Assembly (NCBI RefSeq): GCF_016745835.1
Contig: NZ_JAERVL010000025.1
Location: forward strand, 42,144 to 106,143
Direction: 5' to 3'
Source of the DNA: Caldalkalibacillus salinus
Lineage (GTDB): Bacteria > Bacillota > Bacilli > Caldalkalibacillales > JCM-10596
DNA: 64,000 nt
Under the pieces are notes generated by a model. It saw only the letters and a list, made by a program, of their open reading frames with translations, did not search any database and had not been told where the DNA came from. How positions within the stretch are numbered: position 1 is the first letter of the stretch; each line of letters begins with the position of its first letter. The translations under genes were made by a program, and so were the position numbers. Below, piece after piece: positions 8,327 to 17,233 of the stretch.

Positions 8327-8337
8327 CCCCCCCCCCC
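8327..8337. repeat. Homopolymer run of 11 C
   Basis: Eleven consecutive C on the plus strand (G on the transcribed minus strand), 57 bases downstream of the TSUP transporter stop codon. It is not inside a reading frame I accept. Confidence 0.9.
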
Positions 8338-8393
8338 GATAGCGAATATGTTTCTGTTTCGCCTTAAGAAGGAAACACTGACCTCGAGCATAC

Positions 8394-9215
8394 TCAGCGT
8401 ATGCCCTCTGATATGGATAATATGGCTAAGATTAAGATCATGCCCTTGAGTAAGTAAGAAAGTTTCTCTGATGAAACCTTGCTTGCAATCAATGCCCCAA
8501 GTTGCCCCCCGATTAAGGCACCAGGTGCTAAAATCATAAGTAGAAACCAATCGATGTTTTGCATGTATATATGACTCATACTCCCTGTGATTGAAGACAA
8601 TAGTATAACAAACATTGTGGTTGCAATCGCCATGTGTGTTGGAAACCAAAAAAGTAGGATCATAGCAGGCACGAGTAATGACCCCCCACCTATGCCTAGC
8701 AAGCCTTGGACCAAACCGATGAGAAAACAAATACTTAGAGCAAGCACATAATGATAACCATATTCTACTGTTTGTCCTTGATCATCGGTGTATGTTCGGG
8801 TCATATGCCAGCGTATATCTTTTGGGGTCACTCGTTTGTTTTTAATCAGAAGGAAAAGAATAATGATCATCATAAATCCAAAAACAAGATGGAATAATTT
8901 CTCGTCTAGCCCCTGATTCAAATACGCGCCAGCTATGGACCCTGGTCCACTGGCGAGAAAGAAAAAGAATCCACTCTTGAAGTCCACTGTCTTTTTCTTA
9001 GCGTAGGATAGTGTGGACCCGAGTGCCGTGAAACTGACGACGAGTAAAGAGGTCCCTACAGCTATTTGTGGTGTGACATGTGCCAAGGGAGGAAATGTAT
9101 GGCTCATAAACAATAGGCCTGGTACAACGAAAACACCACCTCCAAGTCCCACTAAACTCCCAACAGTCGATGCAAACAAGCCTAACAGGAAAACGACAAT
9201 CCAAAACAAATACAT
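8394..9215 (-). CDS. TSUP family (TauE/SafE-type) membrane transporter
   Basis: A 273-residue protein with about eight membrane segments and the two repeated TSUP motifs: GSLVGLGGGVFVVPGLL near the N-terminus and GLVQGLLGIGGGSLLVPAMI in the second half. Family members export or import sulfite, sulfoacetate, taurine-related anions or other sulfur compounds. AGGAGTATAAAA precedes the ATG. It is downstream of nothing obviously related; the thi operon begins its 3' end 80 bases away on the same strand, so read-through from thiD is possible. Confidence 0.88.
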   Translation of the reverse strand: MYLFWIVVFLLGLFASTVGSLVGLGGGVFVVPGLLFMSHTFPPLAHVTPQIAVGTSLLVVSFTALGSTLSYAKKKTVDFKSGFFFFLASGPGSIAGAYLNQGLDEKLFHLVFGFMMIIILFLLIKNKRVTPKDIRWHMTRTYTDDQGQTVEYGYHYVLALSICFLIGLVQGLLGIGGGSLLVPAMILLFWFPTHMAIATTMFVILLSSITGSMSHIYMQNIDWFLLMILAPGALIGGQLGALIASKVSSEKLSYLLKGMILILAILSISEGIR

Positions 9216-9294
9216 TTTTATACTCCTATTCTATCGTTGAAACCTCCTAGTGGCCCTAGGAGGTTGACAGAGAATTTCACACATGCTTTTGATA

Positions 9295-10107
9295 TCATTT
9301 TTGGCCGATCTGACGTCGCTTATACGCGCCATGATGGGTCGGTCCAATACCATGCCCGATAGCAAGGGATTCTTCTATAGCGCAGGTGATGAACGATTTA
9401 GCTGTCTGCGTCGCTTCACGAACATCCTGTCCCTTCGCTAAACCGGCTGCTATTGCGGCAGCAAACGTACACCCTGTCCCATGTGTATGCTTCGTTTCAA
9501 TCCGCTTGGCTGGCAGGTATGTGACATCATGTCCATCGAACACGACATCCGTTGCATCGTCATCTGACAGGTGACCTCCTTTTAGCACGACGCAGGAGGC
9601 ACCCATGGCATGTATACGCTTTGCGGCCTCCTCCATTTCTTCTAGAGATGTGATACGATCCCCACCTAGTATCACTTCTGCTTCAGGTACGTTCGGGGTG
9701 ATGACGGAGGCAATAGGAATTAAGGCTTGTCTCACAGCCTCAATGGCCTCTTCCTGAAGTAAAGTCTGTCCCCCTTTGGCCACCATCACAGGATCAATGA
9801 CAATGTTTTTCACGTTATACTTATTGAGGTAATCTGCAACAATTTCAATAATCTCAGAGCTGAACAGCATTCCCGTCTTAACAGCATCTACCCCAATATC
9901 AGATAATACGGCATCGAGTTGAGCGATGACAGCTTCCCTCGATTGGGGAAAGACACCGTGAACACCTTGAGTGTTTTGGGCTGTTAGTGCCGTGATGACT
10001 GACATCCCGAAGGTCTCTAACTCCTGAAAGGTTTTTAAATCTGCTTGTATGCCAGCGCCGCCTCCGCTATCAGACCCGGCGATTGTTAAAGTACGATAAA
10101 CCACCAT
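9295..10107 (-). CDS. thiD: Hydroxymethylpyrimidine/phosphomethylpyrimidine kinase
   Basis: A 270-residue ribokinase-fold enzyme that phosphorylates HMP and HMP-P to HMP-PP for thiamin synthesis. The N-terminal TLTIAGSDSGGGAGIQADLKT motif and the C-terminal THGTGCTFAAAIAA anion-hole motif with catalytic Asp/Cys context are intact. It is the last gene of the thiE-thiS-thiG-thiO-thiD operon and has AGGAGGAATT before the ATG. Control by the upstream TPP riboswitch is inferred from the operon layout. Confidence 0.94.
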   Translation of the reverse strand: MVVYRTLTIAGSDSGGGAGIQADLKTFQELETFGMSVITALTAQNTQGVHGVFPQSREAVIAQLDAVLSDIGVDAVKTGMLFSSEIIEIVADYLNKYNVKNIVIDPVMVAKGGQTLLQEEAIEAVRQALIPIASVITPNVPEAEVILGGDRITSLEEMEEAAKRIHAMGASCVVLKGGHLSDDDATDVVFDGHDVTYLPAKRIETKHTHGTGCTFAAAIAAGLAKGQDVREATQTAKSFITCAIEESLAIGHGIGPTHHGAYKRRQIGQK

Positions 10108-10148
10108 AATTCCTCCTCAGACCATACAGCTGCCCTTAGACCACAAAT

Positions 10149-11273
10149 CTATGTGAAACGCATCGGATCAAACAGCTGTACGTTTATATTTGTTTGTTTC
10201 CCTTCATAGAGATCAGCAACAAGGGTTGCATTACGTGGGCTTAAAAGAATCCCATTTCTATAATGGCCACTAGAGATGAGCACATTTGGTAGATGAGGTA
10301 GCGTACCGATGAGGGGATAGCCATCTTGTGTGGCCGGTCTTAATCCAGCCCATTGATGGAATGGCTCCTCTTTTTCCATATAAGGAAAAAGTCTGCGACT
10401 CCATTTCTTCAAGCGCTGAATGCCTTTCTCAGTGGTTGAAACTTCAAAACCGGCTACATCTTCTGAAGCCCCACAAACAACACTACCGATTTCTTTTGAT
10501 ACGACATAGCCTTGGCTAGAAAACACCATATGTCTCACCTCTGTGGCTGGCCTGTTTTGGTAAGCACAGATTTGTCCTCTAATCGGAAAAACGGGAAGTT
10601 GAACGCCAAGTGTTTTTTCATAAGAAGAAGTCCACGCCCCGGTCGCTAGAATACATCGCTCAGCGTGAAAAACCCCTTGTTGTTCTGTATGCAAGTTAAC
10701 GACATCTTGGGTCACTTCACCGATCGTCACTTCACCAACATGTTCCTGAACCTGGACACCTAGCCGCAGGCACGCCTCTTTTAGCGCCTGTACATAATGT
10801 GGCGCATAGAGATGGTGCTCCTCTGGATAATACATGGCCGCCGTTGCATCGGGCGTGAGATGTGGCTCCAACGCCCTAAGCTGTGGACCTTTAACGATCT
10901 CAGCCTGTACATCCCACCCGTTTTGCCATTCTAGGCGTGTCTCAAGTCCTAGCTCATCTGCTTCATGGAACACCACATGCAAACTCCCATTTGTGTTGTA
11001 TTCAAAATCCATTTGTGATACTTCTTTCACGCGACTTTGCCACTCGGGATACATTTTCAGGCTTTGGTGGGCAAGGGTGAAGAAATCATCAGGATCTTCC
11101 CCTATCTCAGAGTAGGGGGCAAGCATGCCGGCTGCGGCTCCAGTTGCTTGTCCACCACATGCTCCACGTTCCAGTATTGTGATTTGATGCCCTCTAGAGG
11201 CAAGTTCAAAGGCGATGGCTAGACCGATCACACCACCGCCTACGATGATACAGGGTTGTGTTTTGCTCATCAT
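10149..11273 (-). CDS. thiO: Glycine oxidase
   Basis: A 374-residue FAD-dependent amine oxidase of the DAO family. The Rossmann dinucleotide motif IIVGGGVIGLAIAFELASRG is at residues 9-28, and the C-terminal WAGLRPATQDGYPLIG segment is typical of ThiO. The enzyme oxidises glycine to dehydroglycine (iminoacetate), the glycine-derived input for thiazole formation by ThiG in aerobes. It lies between thiG and thiD in the riboswitch-controlled operon. Confidence 0.93.
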   Translation of the reverse strand: MMSKTQPCIIVGGGVIGLAIAFELASRGHQITILERGACGGQATGAAAGMLAPYSEIGEDPDDFFTLAHQSLKMYPEWQSRVKEVSQMDFEYNTNGSLHVVFHEADELGLETRLEWQNGWDVQAEIVKGPQLRALEPHLTPDATAAMYYPEEHHLYAPHYVQALKEACLRLGVQVQEHVGEVTIGEVTQDVVNLHTEQQGVFHAERCILATGAWTSSYEKTLGVQLPVFPIRGQICAYQNRPATEVRHMVFSSQGYVVSKEIGSVVCGASEDVAGFEVSTTEKGIQRLKKWSRRLFPYMEKEEPFHQWAGLRPATQDGYPLIGTLPHLPNVLISSGHYRNGILLSPRNATLVADLYEGKQTNINVQLFDPMRFT

Positions 11274-11293
11274 TAATCTATCCTCTTCCCTTA

Positions 11294-12079
11294 CTACTTA
11301 GAGATGTGTTCTAATACACTACTGGCTGTGGCGTATTTTTTCTTAGGGATCCGTCCGGCAAGGTAGGATAGCCGTCCGGCATCAATCGCTAGTTTCATCG
11401 CCCTGGCCATCTTCACTGGGTCTTTCGCTTTGGCCACTGGGGTATTCATGAGAACGCCAGACGCCCCGAGTTCCATCGCTTGAGCTACATCGCTAGCGGA
11501 GCCCAGACCAGCATCGACAATAATCGGGACATTCGCCTCTTCGACAATGAGCTGAAGGTGATAAGGGTTTAATATCCCTAATCCTGTTCCTATCGGTGCA
11601 CCACCTGGCATCACAGCTGCTGCCCCCGCTTCTTCCAGCCGTTTACATAAGACCGGGTCATCTGAGGTATACGGTAAAACAACAAATCCTTCGTTCGCTA
11701 ATACCTCTGTTGCTTTTAATGTTTCAACCGGATCCGGTAGCAACGTTTTTTCATTGACACTGATTTCAATCTTAATCCAATTGGATATGCCCGATGCCTT
11801 CGCGAGTCTAGCAATACGGATCGCTTCTTCCGCATTTTTGGCTCCGCTCGTATTCGGCAAATAAGTGAAGGACATCCCCTCTAAGTGCTGCAATATGGCA
11901 TCTTCTTCCGGGTCTTCCAAATTCACTCTTCTAATGGCGAAGGTCAAAATCTCTGATTCGGACGCCTTGATCGCTTCTTGTTGAATATAGGGGTTCGGAT
12001 ATCGACCAGTTCCAATCATGAAACGCGAGCGAAACTTTTGCCCCCCTATTTCTAGAACGTCATTTTCTAAAATGTCCAT
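11294..12079 (-). CDS. thiG: Thiazole synthase
   Basis: A 261-residue TIM-barrel protein that joins dehydroglycine, 1-deoxy-xylulose-5-phosphate and sulfur from ThiS thiocarboxylate into thiazole phosphate. The conserved segments [14 protein letters not shown], the Schiff-base lysine region NWIKIE, and [12 protein letters not shown] with [17 protein letters not shown] are present. GAGGAGG precedes the ATG. It follows thiS by 33 bases. Length and motifs match the family. Confidence 0.95.
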   Translation of the reverse strand: MDILENDVLEIGGQKFRSRFMIGTGRYPNPYIQQEAIKASESEILTFAIRRVNLEDPEEDAILQHLEGMSFTYLPNTSGAKNAEEAIRIARLAKASGISNWIKIEISVNEKTLLPDPVETLKATEVLANEGFVVLPYTSDDPVLCKRLEEAGAAAVMPGGAPIGTGLGILNPYHLQLIVEEANVPIIVDAGLGSASDVAQAMELGASGVLMNTPVAKAKDPVKMARAMKLAIDAGRLSYLAGRIPKKKYATASSVLEHISK

Positions 12080-12112
12080 TTGTGATCCTCCTCTTGGTCG
12101 CTTCGGCTTCGT

Positions 12113-12310
12113 TTAGCCGCCTCCCACAAAATGTACAAGCTCAATCTTCGCACCCGGTTCTAACTGATGATCCTCCCATATGGCGCGATCAATAATTTCA
12201 CCGTTCACTTCGGCTACCACGTGCGCTTCTTTCAAGCCATAATGTTGAACAAGTTCTTGAACTGTTTGTAACTCCAGCTCTATTTGTTTGCCATTCACCG
12301 TTAGTTGCAT
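12113..12310 (-). CDS. thiS: Sulfur carrier protein ThiS
   Basis: A 65-residue ubiquitin-like sulfur carrier ending in ...HFVGGG; the C-terminal Gly is adenylated and converted to a thiocarboxylate that feeds ThiG. The ATG at 12308-12310, just after the thiE stop, gives the normal MQLTVNGK start; a GTG eight codons upstream would overlap thiE. The usual partner E1 enzyme ThiF is absent from this operon, so activation probably depends on the MoeB/ThiF-type protein at 35836-36858. Confidence 0.92.
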   Translation of the reverse strand: MQLTVNGKQIELELQTVQELVQHYGLKEAHVVAEVNGEIIDRAIWEDHQLEPGAKIELVHFVGGG

Positions 12311-12317
12311 GTTTGTC

Positions 12318-12953
12318 TCACTCTCCTCTCGCACGTTTAATCTCCTGACTAAAGGCAGCGGCGGTGGCCTTCACGTCTTCCGCACCAACGATGGCACTGA
12401 TGACACAAATACGTCGGGCACCAGCCTTAAGAACGTCCTGAACGTTATGCAGTTTGATGCCACCAATGGCAACGTAAGGCATATCAACGTGTTCAGTCAC
12501 CTGCTGAACGTAATCCAAGCCAACTGGGTCTACAACATCCGCCTTACTCTTCGTCTCAAACACAGGACCAACGCCGATATAATCGGCTCCATTTTTCTTG
12601 GCTTCCTGCGCTTCTTCCAGCGCGTGTGTGGAAATACCGATGATTTTATCTGGTCCGAGTATTTTCCTTGCCTCTTGTAATGGGAGGTCATCTTGCCCAA
12701 GGTGTATCCCGTCAGCGTCTACAGCGAGCGCTATATCTATATGGTCGTTGACGATAAAGGGCACATTGTATCTAGCAGTTAATGAGCGTAGCGCCTTGGC
12801 CATATCTAGCAATTCTTTTTTAGATTTGTCTTTCTCTCTTAATTGTACAATATCAGCCCCACCAAGAATCGCTTCTTCTATCACCTGTAGATAGTCCTTT
12901 CCTTGATAAAACTGTTCTCCCGTAATGACATAGAGATGGAAATCCTGCTTCAA
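12318..12953 (-). CDS. thiE: Thiamin phosphate synthase
   Basis: A 211-residue TIM-barrel enzyme that couples HMP-PP and thiazole phosphate to thiamin phosphate. ThiE hallmarks are visible: VQLREKDKSK, FIVNDHIDIA, HLGQDDLP, GVGPVFETKSK and the C-terminal AIGGI. These favour ThiE over the TenI paralogue. The TTG start follows AAGGAGG. It is the first gene after the TPP riboswitch. tenA, common at this place in B. subtilis, is not present. Confidence 0.93.
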   Translation of the reverse strand: MKQDFHLYVITGEQFYQGKDYLQVIEEAILGGADIVQLREKDKSKKELLDMAKALRSLTARYNVPFIVNDHIDIALAVDADGIHLGQDDLPLQEARKILGPDKIIGISTHALEEAQEAKKNGADYIGVGPVFETKSKADVVDPVGLDYVQQVTEHVDMPYVAIGGIKLHNVQDVLKAGARRICVISAIVGAEDVKATAAAFSQEIKRARGE

Positions 12954-13049
12954 GGTGAATCCTCCTTCATGTGTGTGTATAAACGCTCTTAGATCAATCC
13001 CGATTATAAGTTAGTACCAAAAAAATGTTAGTTCCAAAAAATGTCTGAT

Positions 13050-13086
13050 ACAAAAAGGAAGAAAGCTTCCTGTAAGAAAGCTTCCT
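13050..13086 (-). terminator. Terminator in the TPP riboswitch expression platform
   Basis: On the minus strand GGAAGCTTTC, a 5-base loop and a second GGAAGCTTTC form a 10-bp hairpin with two G-U pairs, followed by TTCCTTTTT. Placed between the aptamer and thiE, it suggests control by premature termination when TPP is bound. Confidence 0.8.
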
Positions 13087-13117
13087 CTTGTTCAGCCAGT
13101 ATATGGACTTACGATGA

Positions 13118-13208
13118 AGACTTTCCTACGCTGGTACCAACCAGATCAGGTTCTTAGGGTTGTAAAAAACACCTTTACTCTCAGCCCTGTAGGGGGCACC
13201 CCTAGTCT
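13118..13208 (-). promoter_or_regulatory. TPP (THI-box) riboswitch
   Basis: The minus strand carries the conserved aptamer blocks in order: AGGGGTGCC, GGCTGAGA, ACCCTAAGAACCTGATCTGG and TACCAGCGTAGGAAAG. These are the two sensor helices of the thiamin-pyrophosphate riboswitch. An intrinsic terminator follows 30 bases on and thiE starts about 165 bases downstream of the aptamer. Confidence 0.95.
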
Positions 13209-13401
13209 TGTCAATCGTCTTTTAAGTTGTGACTACATGCTAAAGGCAAAGGTCATAGCTATAAGTTTGATGATCTAACCAGCCTTATTACAAGACTTTT
13301 ATACTATTTCATCTCCTATTATAACATTGCGACACAGGTTTCTCTATTGTAAAGTCTCTATGTTTTATGGTCGTTTGATGTTTATACTGATGATGTCATA
13401 A

Positions 13402-13436
13402 AAGGTGCAGCAGAAATCTGCTGCACCCTTTTTATA
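13402..13436. terminator. Terminator after htpX
   Basis: GGTGCAGCAG pairs with CTGCTGCACC around a 4-base loop, flanked by A- and T-tracts; it follows the htpX stop codon by about 10 bases on the minus strand and can also work on the plus strand. Confidence 0.88.
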
Positions 13437-13445
13437 CTCTAATTA

Positions 13446-14324
13446 TTATGATTCGTGTAATCTGCGTATACGTTCATTAAGATCGGGGTGACTAGAGAAT
13501 AACTGAGACATCCCTTGTTTCCCACTAATTTTAAGCGTAGCGACAGACGATTGGCTATTATCCACGGCATGAACATGACGTTGTAGCGATTGTAGCGCAT
13601 GAACCATCTTATCTTTACCGGCTAGGTGTGCCCCACCCTTATCAGCATGGAACTCACGGTAGCGTGAGAAGGCCATAACGGCAATGCTGCCTAGGATAGA
13701 GAACAGGATCTGGAACACGAGCACGGCAATAAAATGGACAATGCCTTGTAACTCAGGCTTGACAAAGCGTGACGCGGCAAAGGCGGCAATTCGTGCCAAG
13801 AAGACCACGAACGTGTTGACGACCCCTTGAATAAGGGTCATCGTGATCATATCGCCGTTTTCAATGTGCGCCACCTCGTGGGCTAACACCCCTTCAACAG
13901 CGTCGGAATCCATTGATTGCAATAGCCCTCTAGAAACAGCCACGAGTGAACGATTTTTGGTAGGACCTGTGGCAAAAGCGTTGACCTCTGGAGATTCGTA
14001 AATCCCAACCTCAGGCATGACCGTTATACCAGCTTTACGTGAAAGGTCGTGTACTTTATCTACTAGGGCTCTTTCAGCGGATGAAAGATTAGCATTCGGA
14101 TCTAGTACGCGCACCCCCATCGCTTTTTTAGCCATCCATCTGGATATAGCCAGTGAGACGAAAGCGCCACTAAAACCGATCACGGCACTCAAAACGAGTA
14201 ATTGTTGGTATTGGATCTTGCCATTATCAATGTAGCCCGTAAACCCAATCAAATTCAATACAATCATAATGGTAGCCAATACGAGTATATTGGTTAGTAT
14301 AAATAGAAAAATTCTTTTACCCAC
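13446..14324 (-). CDS. htpX: Membrane zinc metalloprotease HtpX
   Basis: A 292-residue M48B peptidase of membrane protein quality control. Two N-terminal membrane segments (about 5-27 and 42-61) are followed by the zinc motif H149-E150-V-A-H153 and two further hydrophobic segments; the downstream [13 protein letters not shown] supplies the third metal ligand and the AD motif. The GTG start has AAAGGGGG upstream. It stands alone between a terminator and a divergent-looking AT-rich gap, so it is probably monocistronic. Confidence 0.95.
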   Translation of the reverse strand: MGKRIFLFILTNILVLATIMIVLNLIGFTGYIDNGKIQYQQLLVLSAVIGFSGAFVSLAISRWMAKKAMGVRVLDPNANLSSAERALVDKVHDLSRKAGITVMPEVGIYESPEVNAFATGPTKNRSLVAVSRGLLQSMDSDAVEGVLAHEVAHIENGDMITMTLIQGVVNTFVVFLARIAAFAASRFVKPELQGIVHFIAVLVFQILFSILGSIAVMAFSRYREFHADKGGAHLAGKDKMVHALQSLQRHVHAVDNSQSSVATLKISGKQGMSQLFSSHPDLNERIRRLHES

Positions 14325-14433
14325 TATACATCCCCCTTTAAATTTATCCCATTCTTTATGAGCTTATATATTTTTAATTATAAACGAAATAGAATCAAAA
14401 TTTAGATCCCTTTTTTTGATCATTTCATGACAT

Positions 14434-15186
14434 TTATTTTAACATAAACCCTTTACTTTGGAGAAAGGATTTCATGTGTGTTCGTCTCGGTTCACCTAAC
14501 GTTTTGACCATCATGTCTGACCAAGTGTCTGTTCGCTTACCTTGCGTGCGTTCTTCATAGTAATGTTTCATAACATTGTCAAACTCTTCCACGTGAGACT
14601 CAATATGTTCGTAAGTGGGATATTCATTCTCAAAATAAATGGCTTCCTGTGGGAGTCGCGGCTTCTGTGCAGGATCTTGATCTGGATAGCCCATACACAT
14701 ACCAAAAACAGGGTAAACGAGGTCAGGTAGGTTCAGTAAGTCACTAACCTTTTGTATTTCATTACGAATTCCTCCAATGTAAACAGTGCCTAAGCCATGC
14801 GCCTCCGCTGCTATAGCTGCATTTTGAGCTGCGAGCGCCGCATCGACTGAGGCCACTAAGAACGGCTCTGTGTGATTGAAACTATCTGTTTCTACCCCCT
14901 GCTTGGACAACACATGCTCTAACCTGTTAAGGTCCGCGCAGAATACGAGGAAGTGTCCACACTGCTCGACATAGGACTGCTGTCCCGCCCATTCCGCTAT
15001 TTGCCGTTTTTTCTCTTGGTCAGTAACACCTATGATGGAGTAGGCCTGAACATGACTCGACGTTGAAGCCATTTGCGCTGATGACAAAATATCTTCTTTG
15101 ACATCCGCTGGAATAGGTTGTTGTTTAAATTTGCGGATAGAGCGATGGGATTGTAAGTGTTTTGTGATGTCTACTTGGTGTGTCAT
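14434..15186 (-). CDS. NADPH-dependent flavin nitroreductase/oxidoreductase (NfrA-type)
   Basis: A 250-residue nitroreductase-fold flavoprotein. The FMN-binding N-terminus HRSIRKFKQQPIP and SSAQMASTSSHVQAYSIIGV are typical of the NfsA/NfrA branch, which binds FMN and reduces nitroaromatics, flavins or disulfides with NAD(P)H. The ATG at 15184-15186 is chosen because AAGGAG lies 11-12 bases upstream; an ATG eight codons earlier has no site. The assignment to NfrA itself rather than another branch member is an inference. Confidence 0.87.
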   Translation of the reverse strand: MTHQVDITKHLQSHRSIRKFKQQPIPADVKEDILSSAQMASTSSHVQAYSIIGVTDQEKKRQIAEWAGQQSYVEQCGHFLVFCADLNRLEHVLSKQGVETDSFNHTEPFLVASVDAALAAQNAAIAAEAHGLGTVYIGGIRNEIQKVSDLLNLPDLVYPVFGMCMGYPDQDPAQKPRLPQEAIYFENEYPTYEHIESHVEEFDNVMKHYYEERTQGKRTDTWSDMMVKTLGEPRRTHMKSFLQSKGFMLK

Positions 15187-15233
15187 CGTTAAGTCAACTC
15201 CTTCAGTCATCGTGATCGTTATCTTTTATCATA

Positions 15234-16091
15234 CTAAGTCAAAAAAATAAAAGTAAGTAGTATGGCCACTAAGGCAGCACTACCCGTACAGAGCGCATTA
15301 ACGGCGTCGTTGTTTAACCATGTGGTCCCTTTGACGAGCCTGCCTGCCTGATGACAATGATGCTTATGTTCGGTCATACGCTGACATTTCGGACAATGGT
15401 ATAAACCCTGCCATTTGGCTCCTACGAAGGTATCAACCCAATTCCCAATCCAACCAGCCAACCCCAGTAGGATGAGGATAGACGTAGTAGTAGCACCTAA
15501 GTCAACATTGGGGATATGAGACAATTGTTGATGTAAAAGCGGCCAGGAAACAAGGGCCGTAGACCACGCTCCAATCATACTTGCCACTGTTCCTGGTAAA
15601 GTAATACCACCGGACGTCCCTTTAGCCACTTTTTTACGCGTTAGTAGGTCGAGGGGTAGGGATGGACTGTTTTTACCAACTTCTGAAGCCCATGTATCCG
15701 AGCTCGCAGCGGCTAGCGAGGCTGCGAAACCGAATAACCACCATGGTGAGGGACTGAAAGCAAAGATCAGAGCACACCCCGCCGCTACTCCCCCATTTGC
15801 CAAGACCTGATAGGCATCTCGCTGATCACCTTTATGTTCAACCGCAACCGCCTGCGAACCATCTGACCCCTTTCTCCACTTACTTAAGTAAGAGGAGGTA
15901 GCAAAAAAGTAAGCCAACACTAAGAACCCAAGTAAACCTGTCCCCCCCACGACCGTCGTTCCAACCACAATCGCTGCTAGACTCCCTGACCGAGTTAAGT
16001 GTTGCTTATGGTAGGCCACGTACGCTAGGCTCATGCTGATAAGTGCGCCTAATCCCCACAACAATGATAGTCCTCCTTCTCCGGTTGGCAT
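15234..16091 (-). CDS. DUF92 (TIGR00297) membrane protein, VTE6-like
   Basis: A 285-residue membrane protein with six or seven hydrophobic segments. The DUF92 core is visible: ASSDTWASEVG near residue 150, KVAKGTSGGITLPGT, and the GNWVDTFVGAKWQ and NDAVNALCTG segments. The family includes plant VTE6 (phytyl-phosphate kinase), so a membrane polyprenyl or isoprenoid phosphate kinase activity is possible but not shown for bacterial members. A Cys/His-rich loop (CPKC ... HKHHCH) could bind metal. It precedes the nitroreductase by about 47 bases on the same strand. Confidence 0.85.
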   Translation of the reverse strand: MPTGEGGLSLLWGLGALISMSLAYVAYHKQHLTRSGSLAAIVVGTTVVGGTGLLGFLVLAYFFATSSYLSKWRKGSDGSQAVAVEHKGDQRDAYQVLANGGVAAGCALIFAFSPSPWWLFGFAASLAAASSDTWASEVGKNSPSLPLDLLTRKKVAKGTSGGITLPGTVASMIGAWSTALVSWPLLHQQLSHIPNVDLGATTTSILILLGLAGWIGNWVDTFVGAKWQGLYHCPKCQRMTEHKHHCHQAGRLVKGTTWLNNDAVNALCTGSAALVAILLTFIFLT

Positions 16092-16171
16092 GTTTACCCC
16101 TGTGAACCTGCCATTGTCTGTTTCCTCCTAGTATACTACAATAAAAGGAATGAGTATAAGGAGTTGAGCTG

Positions 16172-16486
16172 ATGAGTTACCAATTTGTATTTGATGAGCG
16201 CTTAGGCATTTCTCTACCCGTACTCGAGAAGCCTTGGGAGGACTATTCACTTGCTGAACAATCTCAAATGATTCTCGAATGGGAGTCCCACCGTTCAGAT
16301 ATTCCTGACAGGATAAAAGAAATTGAAAAAATAATCATTGGCAAACAACAAATGCTAAGCGTAGAAGAGAACTTTCAACGATCATGTGAATTAAATAAAG
16401 ATATTGCAGAACTTGCAAGTGTCATTAATGACCTCAATATTTGGTTCCGTATTCAGCAAGACACACAACGCAAAATGCACGCCTAA
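16172..16486 (+). CDS. Hypothetical helical protein
   Basis: A 104-residue, charged, mostly helical protein with no signal peptide and no Cys pairs; the central part (about 40-95) is likely coiled coil from its heptad-like IKEIEKIIIGKQQ and KDIAELASVINDL pattern. AAGGAG precedes the ATG. Flanked by divergent DUF92 and a strong terminator. I do not recognise the family and offer no function. Confidence 0.65.
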   Translation: MSYQFVFDERLGISLPVLEKPWEDYSLAEQSQMILEWESHRSDIPDRIKEIEKIIIGKQQMLSVEENFQRSCELNKDIAELASVINDLNIWFRIQQDTQRKMHA

Positions 16487-16512
16487 TGACTGGACGAGAT
16501 TGGCAAAAAACG

Positions 16513-16546
16513 AACGCCCCCGGTGCGATATAAAACCGGGGGCGTT
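16513..16546. terminator. Strong bidirectional terminator
   Basis: AACGCCCCCGGT pairs with ACCGGGGGCGTT (12 bp, 10-base loop). It separates the plus-strand hypothetical gene from the convergent phosphoesterase gene. The 130 bases that follow (16551-16679) are G/T-rich on the plus strand and hold no gene. Confidence 0.85.
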
Positions 16547-16679
16547 TAATATGCTATGAGCTGTGTTTGTGTTTTGCCTTGTTTGTTTGTTTAAAGTTTG
16601 ATCGTGTTTTGTATTGTATTGGGTGTCTTTTTTGGTATCTGACTGACAAGCATGATGCAAAAGCTTTATTGGCAAAATA

Positions 16680-17195
16680 TCACAGGGTGAATGTTTTGGC
16701 TAAGCCAGGGACCTTCTTACCCTTATGGTCATAGTAAGTGAATGATAATGTCTTAGCCCCCTCACCTTCTGCTACATCTAGAATAGCAAATGTAGGCACT
16801 GAAAATCCTCTCGGGTGTCTCAGGCTTCCTGGATTCATGTAAATGACGCCATCTTCTCGCTCACAGTAAGGCGTATGTGTGTGACCAAATAAGACTACAT
16901 CAGCTCCTGCTTCCTGCGCTTTGTATTTCAGGTTTAACAAGGAAAACTCTACTTGATATAAATGACCATGTGTCACAAAAAATGTTAACCCCGCCCAATT
17001 CACAACTTGATCGTTGGGCACACCCGCACGGATGTCATTATTTCCTTTGACAAGGACCATCTTGTTTAATGGAAACATGTTCTCGTCAACACAAAAGTCC
17101 CCACAGTGGAAGCCTTTGTCAACCTTGACTTTTTCGGCCAGTGTTTTTAAATCTTTTTTCAAACCGTGCGTATCACTTGTGATTAAAGCTTTCAT
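16680..17195 (-). CDS. Metallophosphoesterase (YfcE/YsnB family)
   Basis: A 171-residue calcineurin-like phosphoesterase. The metal-binding motifs are in order: SDTHG (7-11), HCGDF (30-34), KGNND (50-54), THGH (about 75) and FGHTHTP (about 100), which covers all five family signatures. Family members hydrolyse small phosphodiesters with Mn2+; natural substrates are unclear. It lies 38 bases downstream of ilvD on the same strand and may be co-transcribed with it. Confidence 0.88.
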   Translation of the reverse strand: MKALITSDTHGLKKDLKTLAEKVKVDKGFHCGDFCVDENMFPLNKMVLVKGNNDIRAGVPNDQVVNWAGLTFFVTHGHLYQVEFSLLNLKYKAQEAGADVVLFGHTHTPYCEREDGVIYMNPGSLRHPRGFSVPTFAILDVAEGEGAKTLSFTYYDHKGKKVPGLAKTFTL

Positions 17196-17233
17196 TTTAA
17201 CCTATTACCGCTCCTTTTGTTTGCATAGTGCCT

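Noticed and set aside
8305..8730. 141-residue ORF on the minus strand
   Set aside because: It overlaps the TSUP transporter in another frame and has no family features.
12318..12953. TenI (thiazole tautomerase) instead of ThiE
   Set aside because: Pyrophosphate and pyrimidine binding motifs of ThiE are intact.
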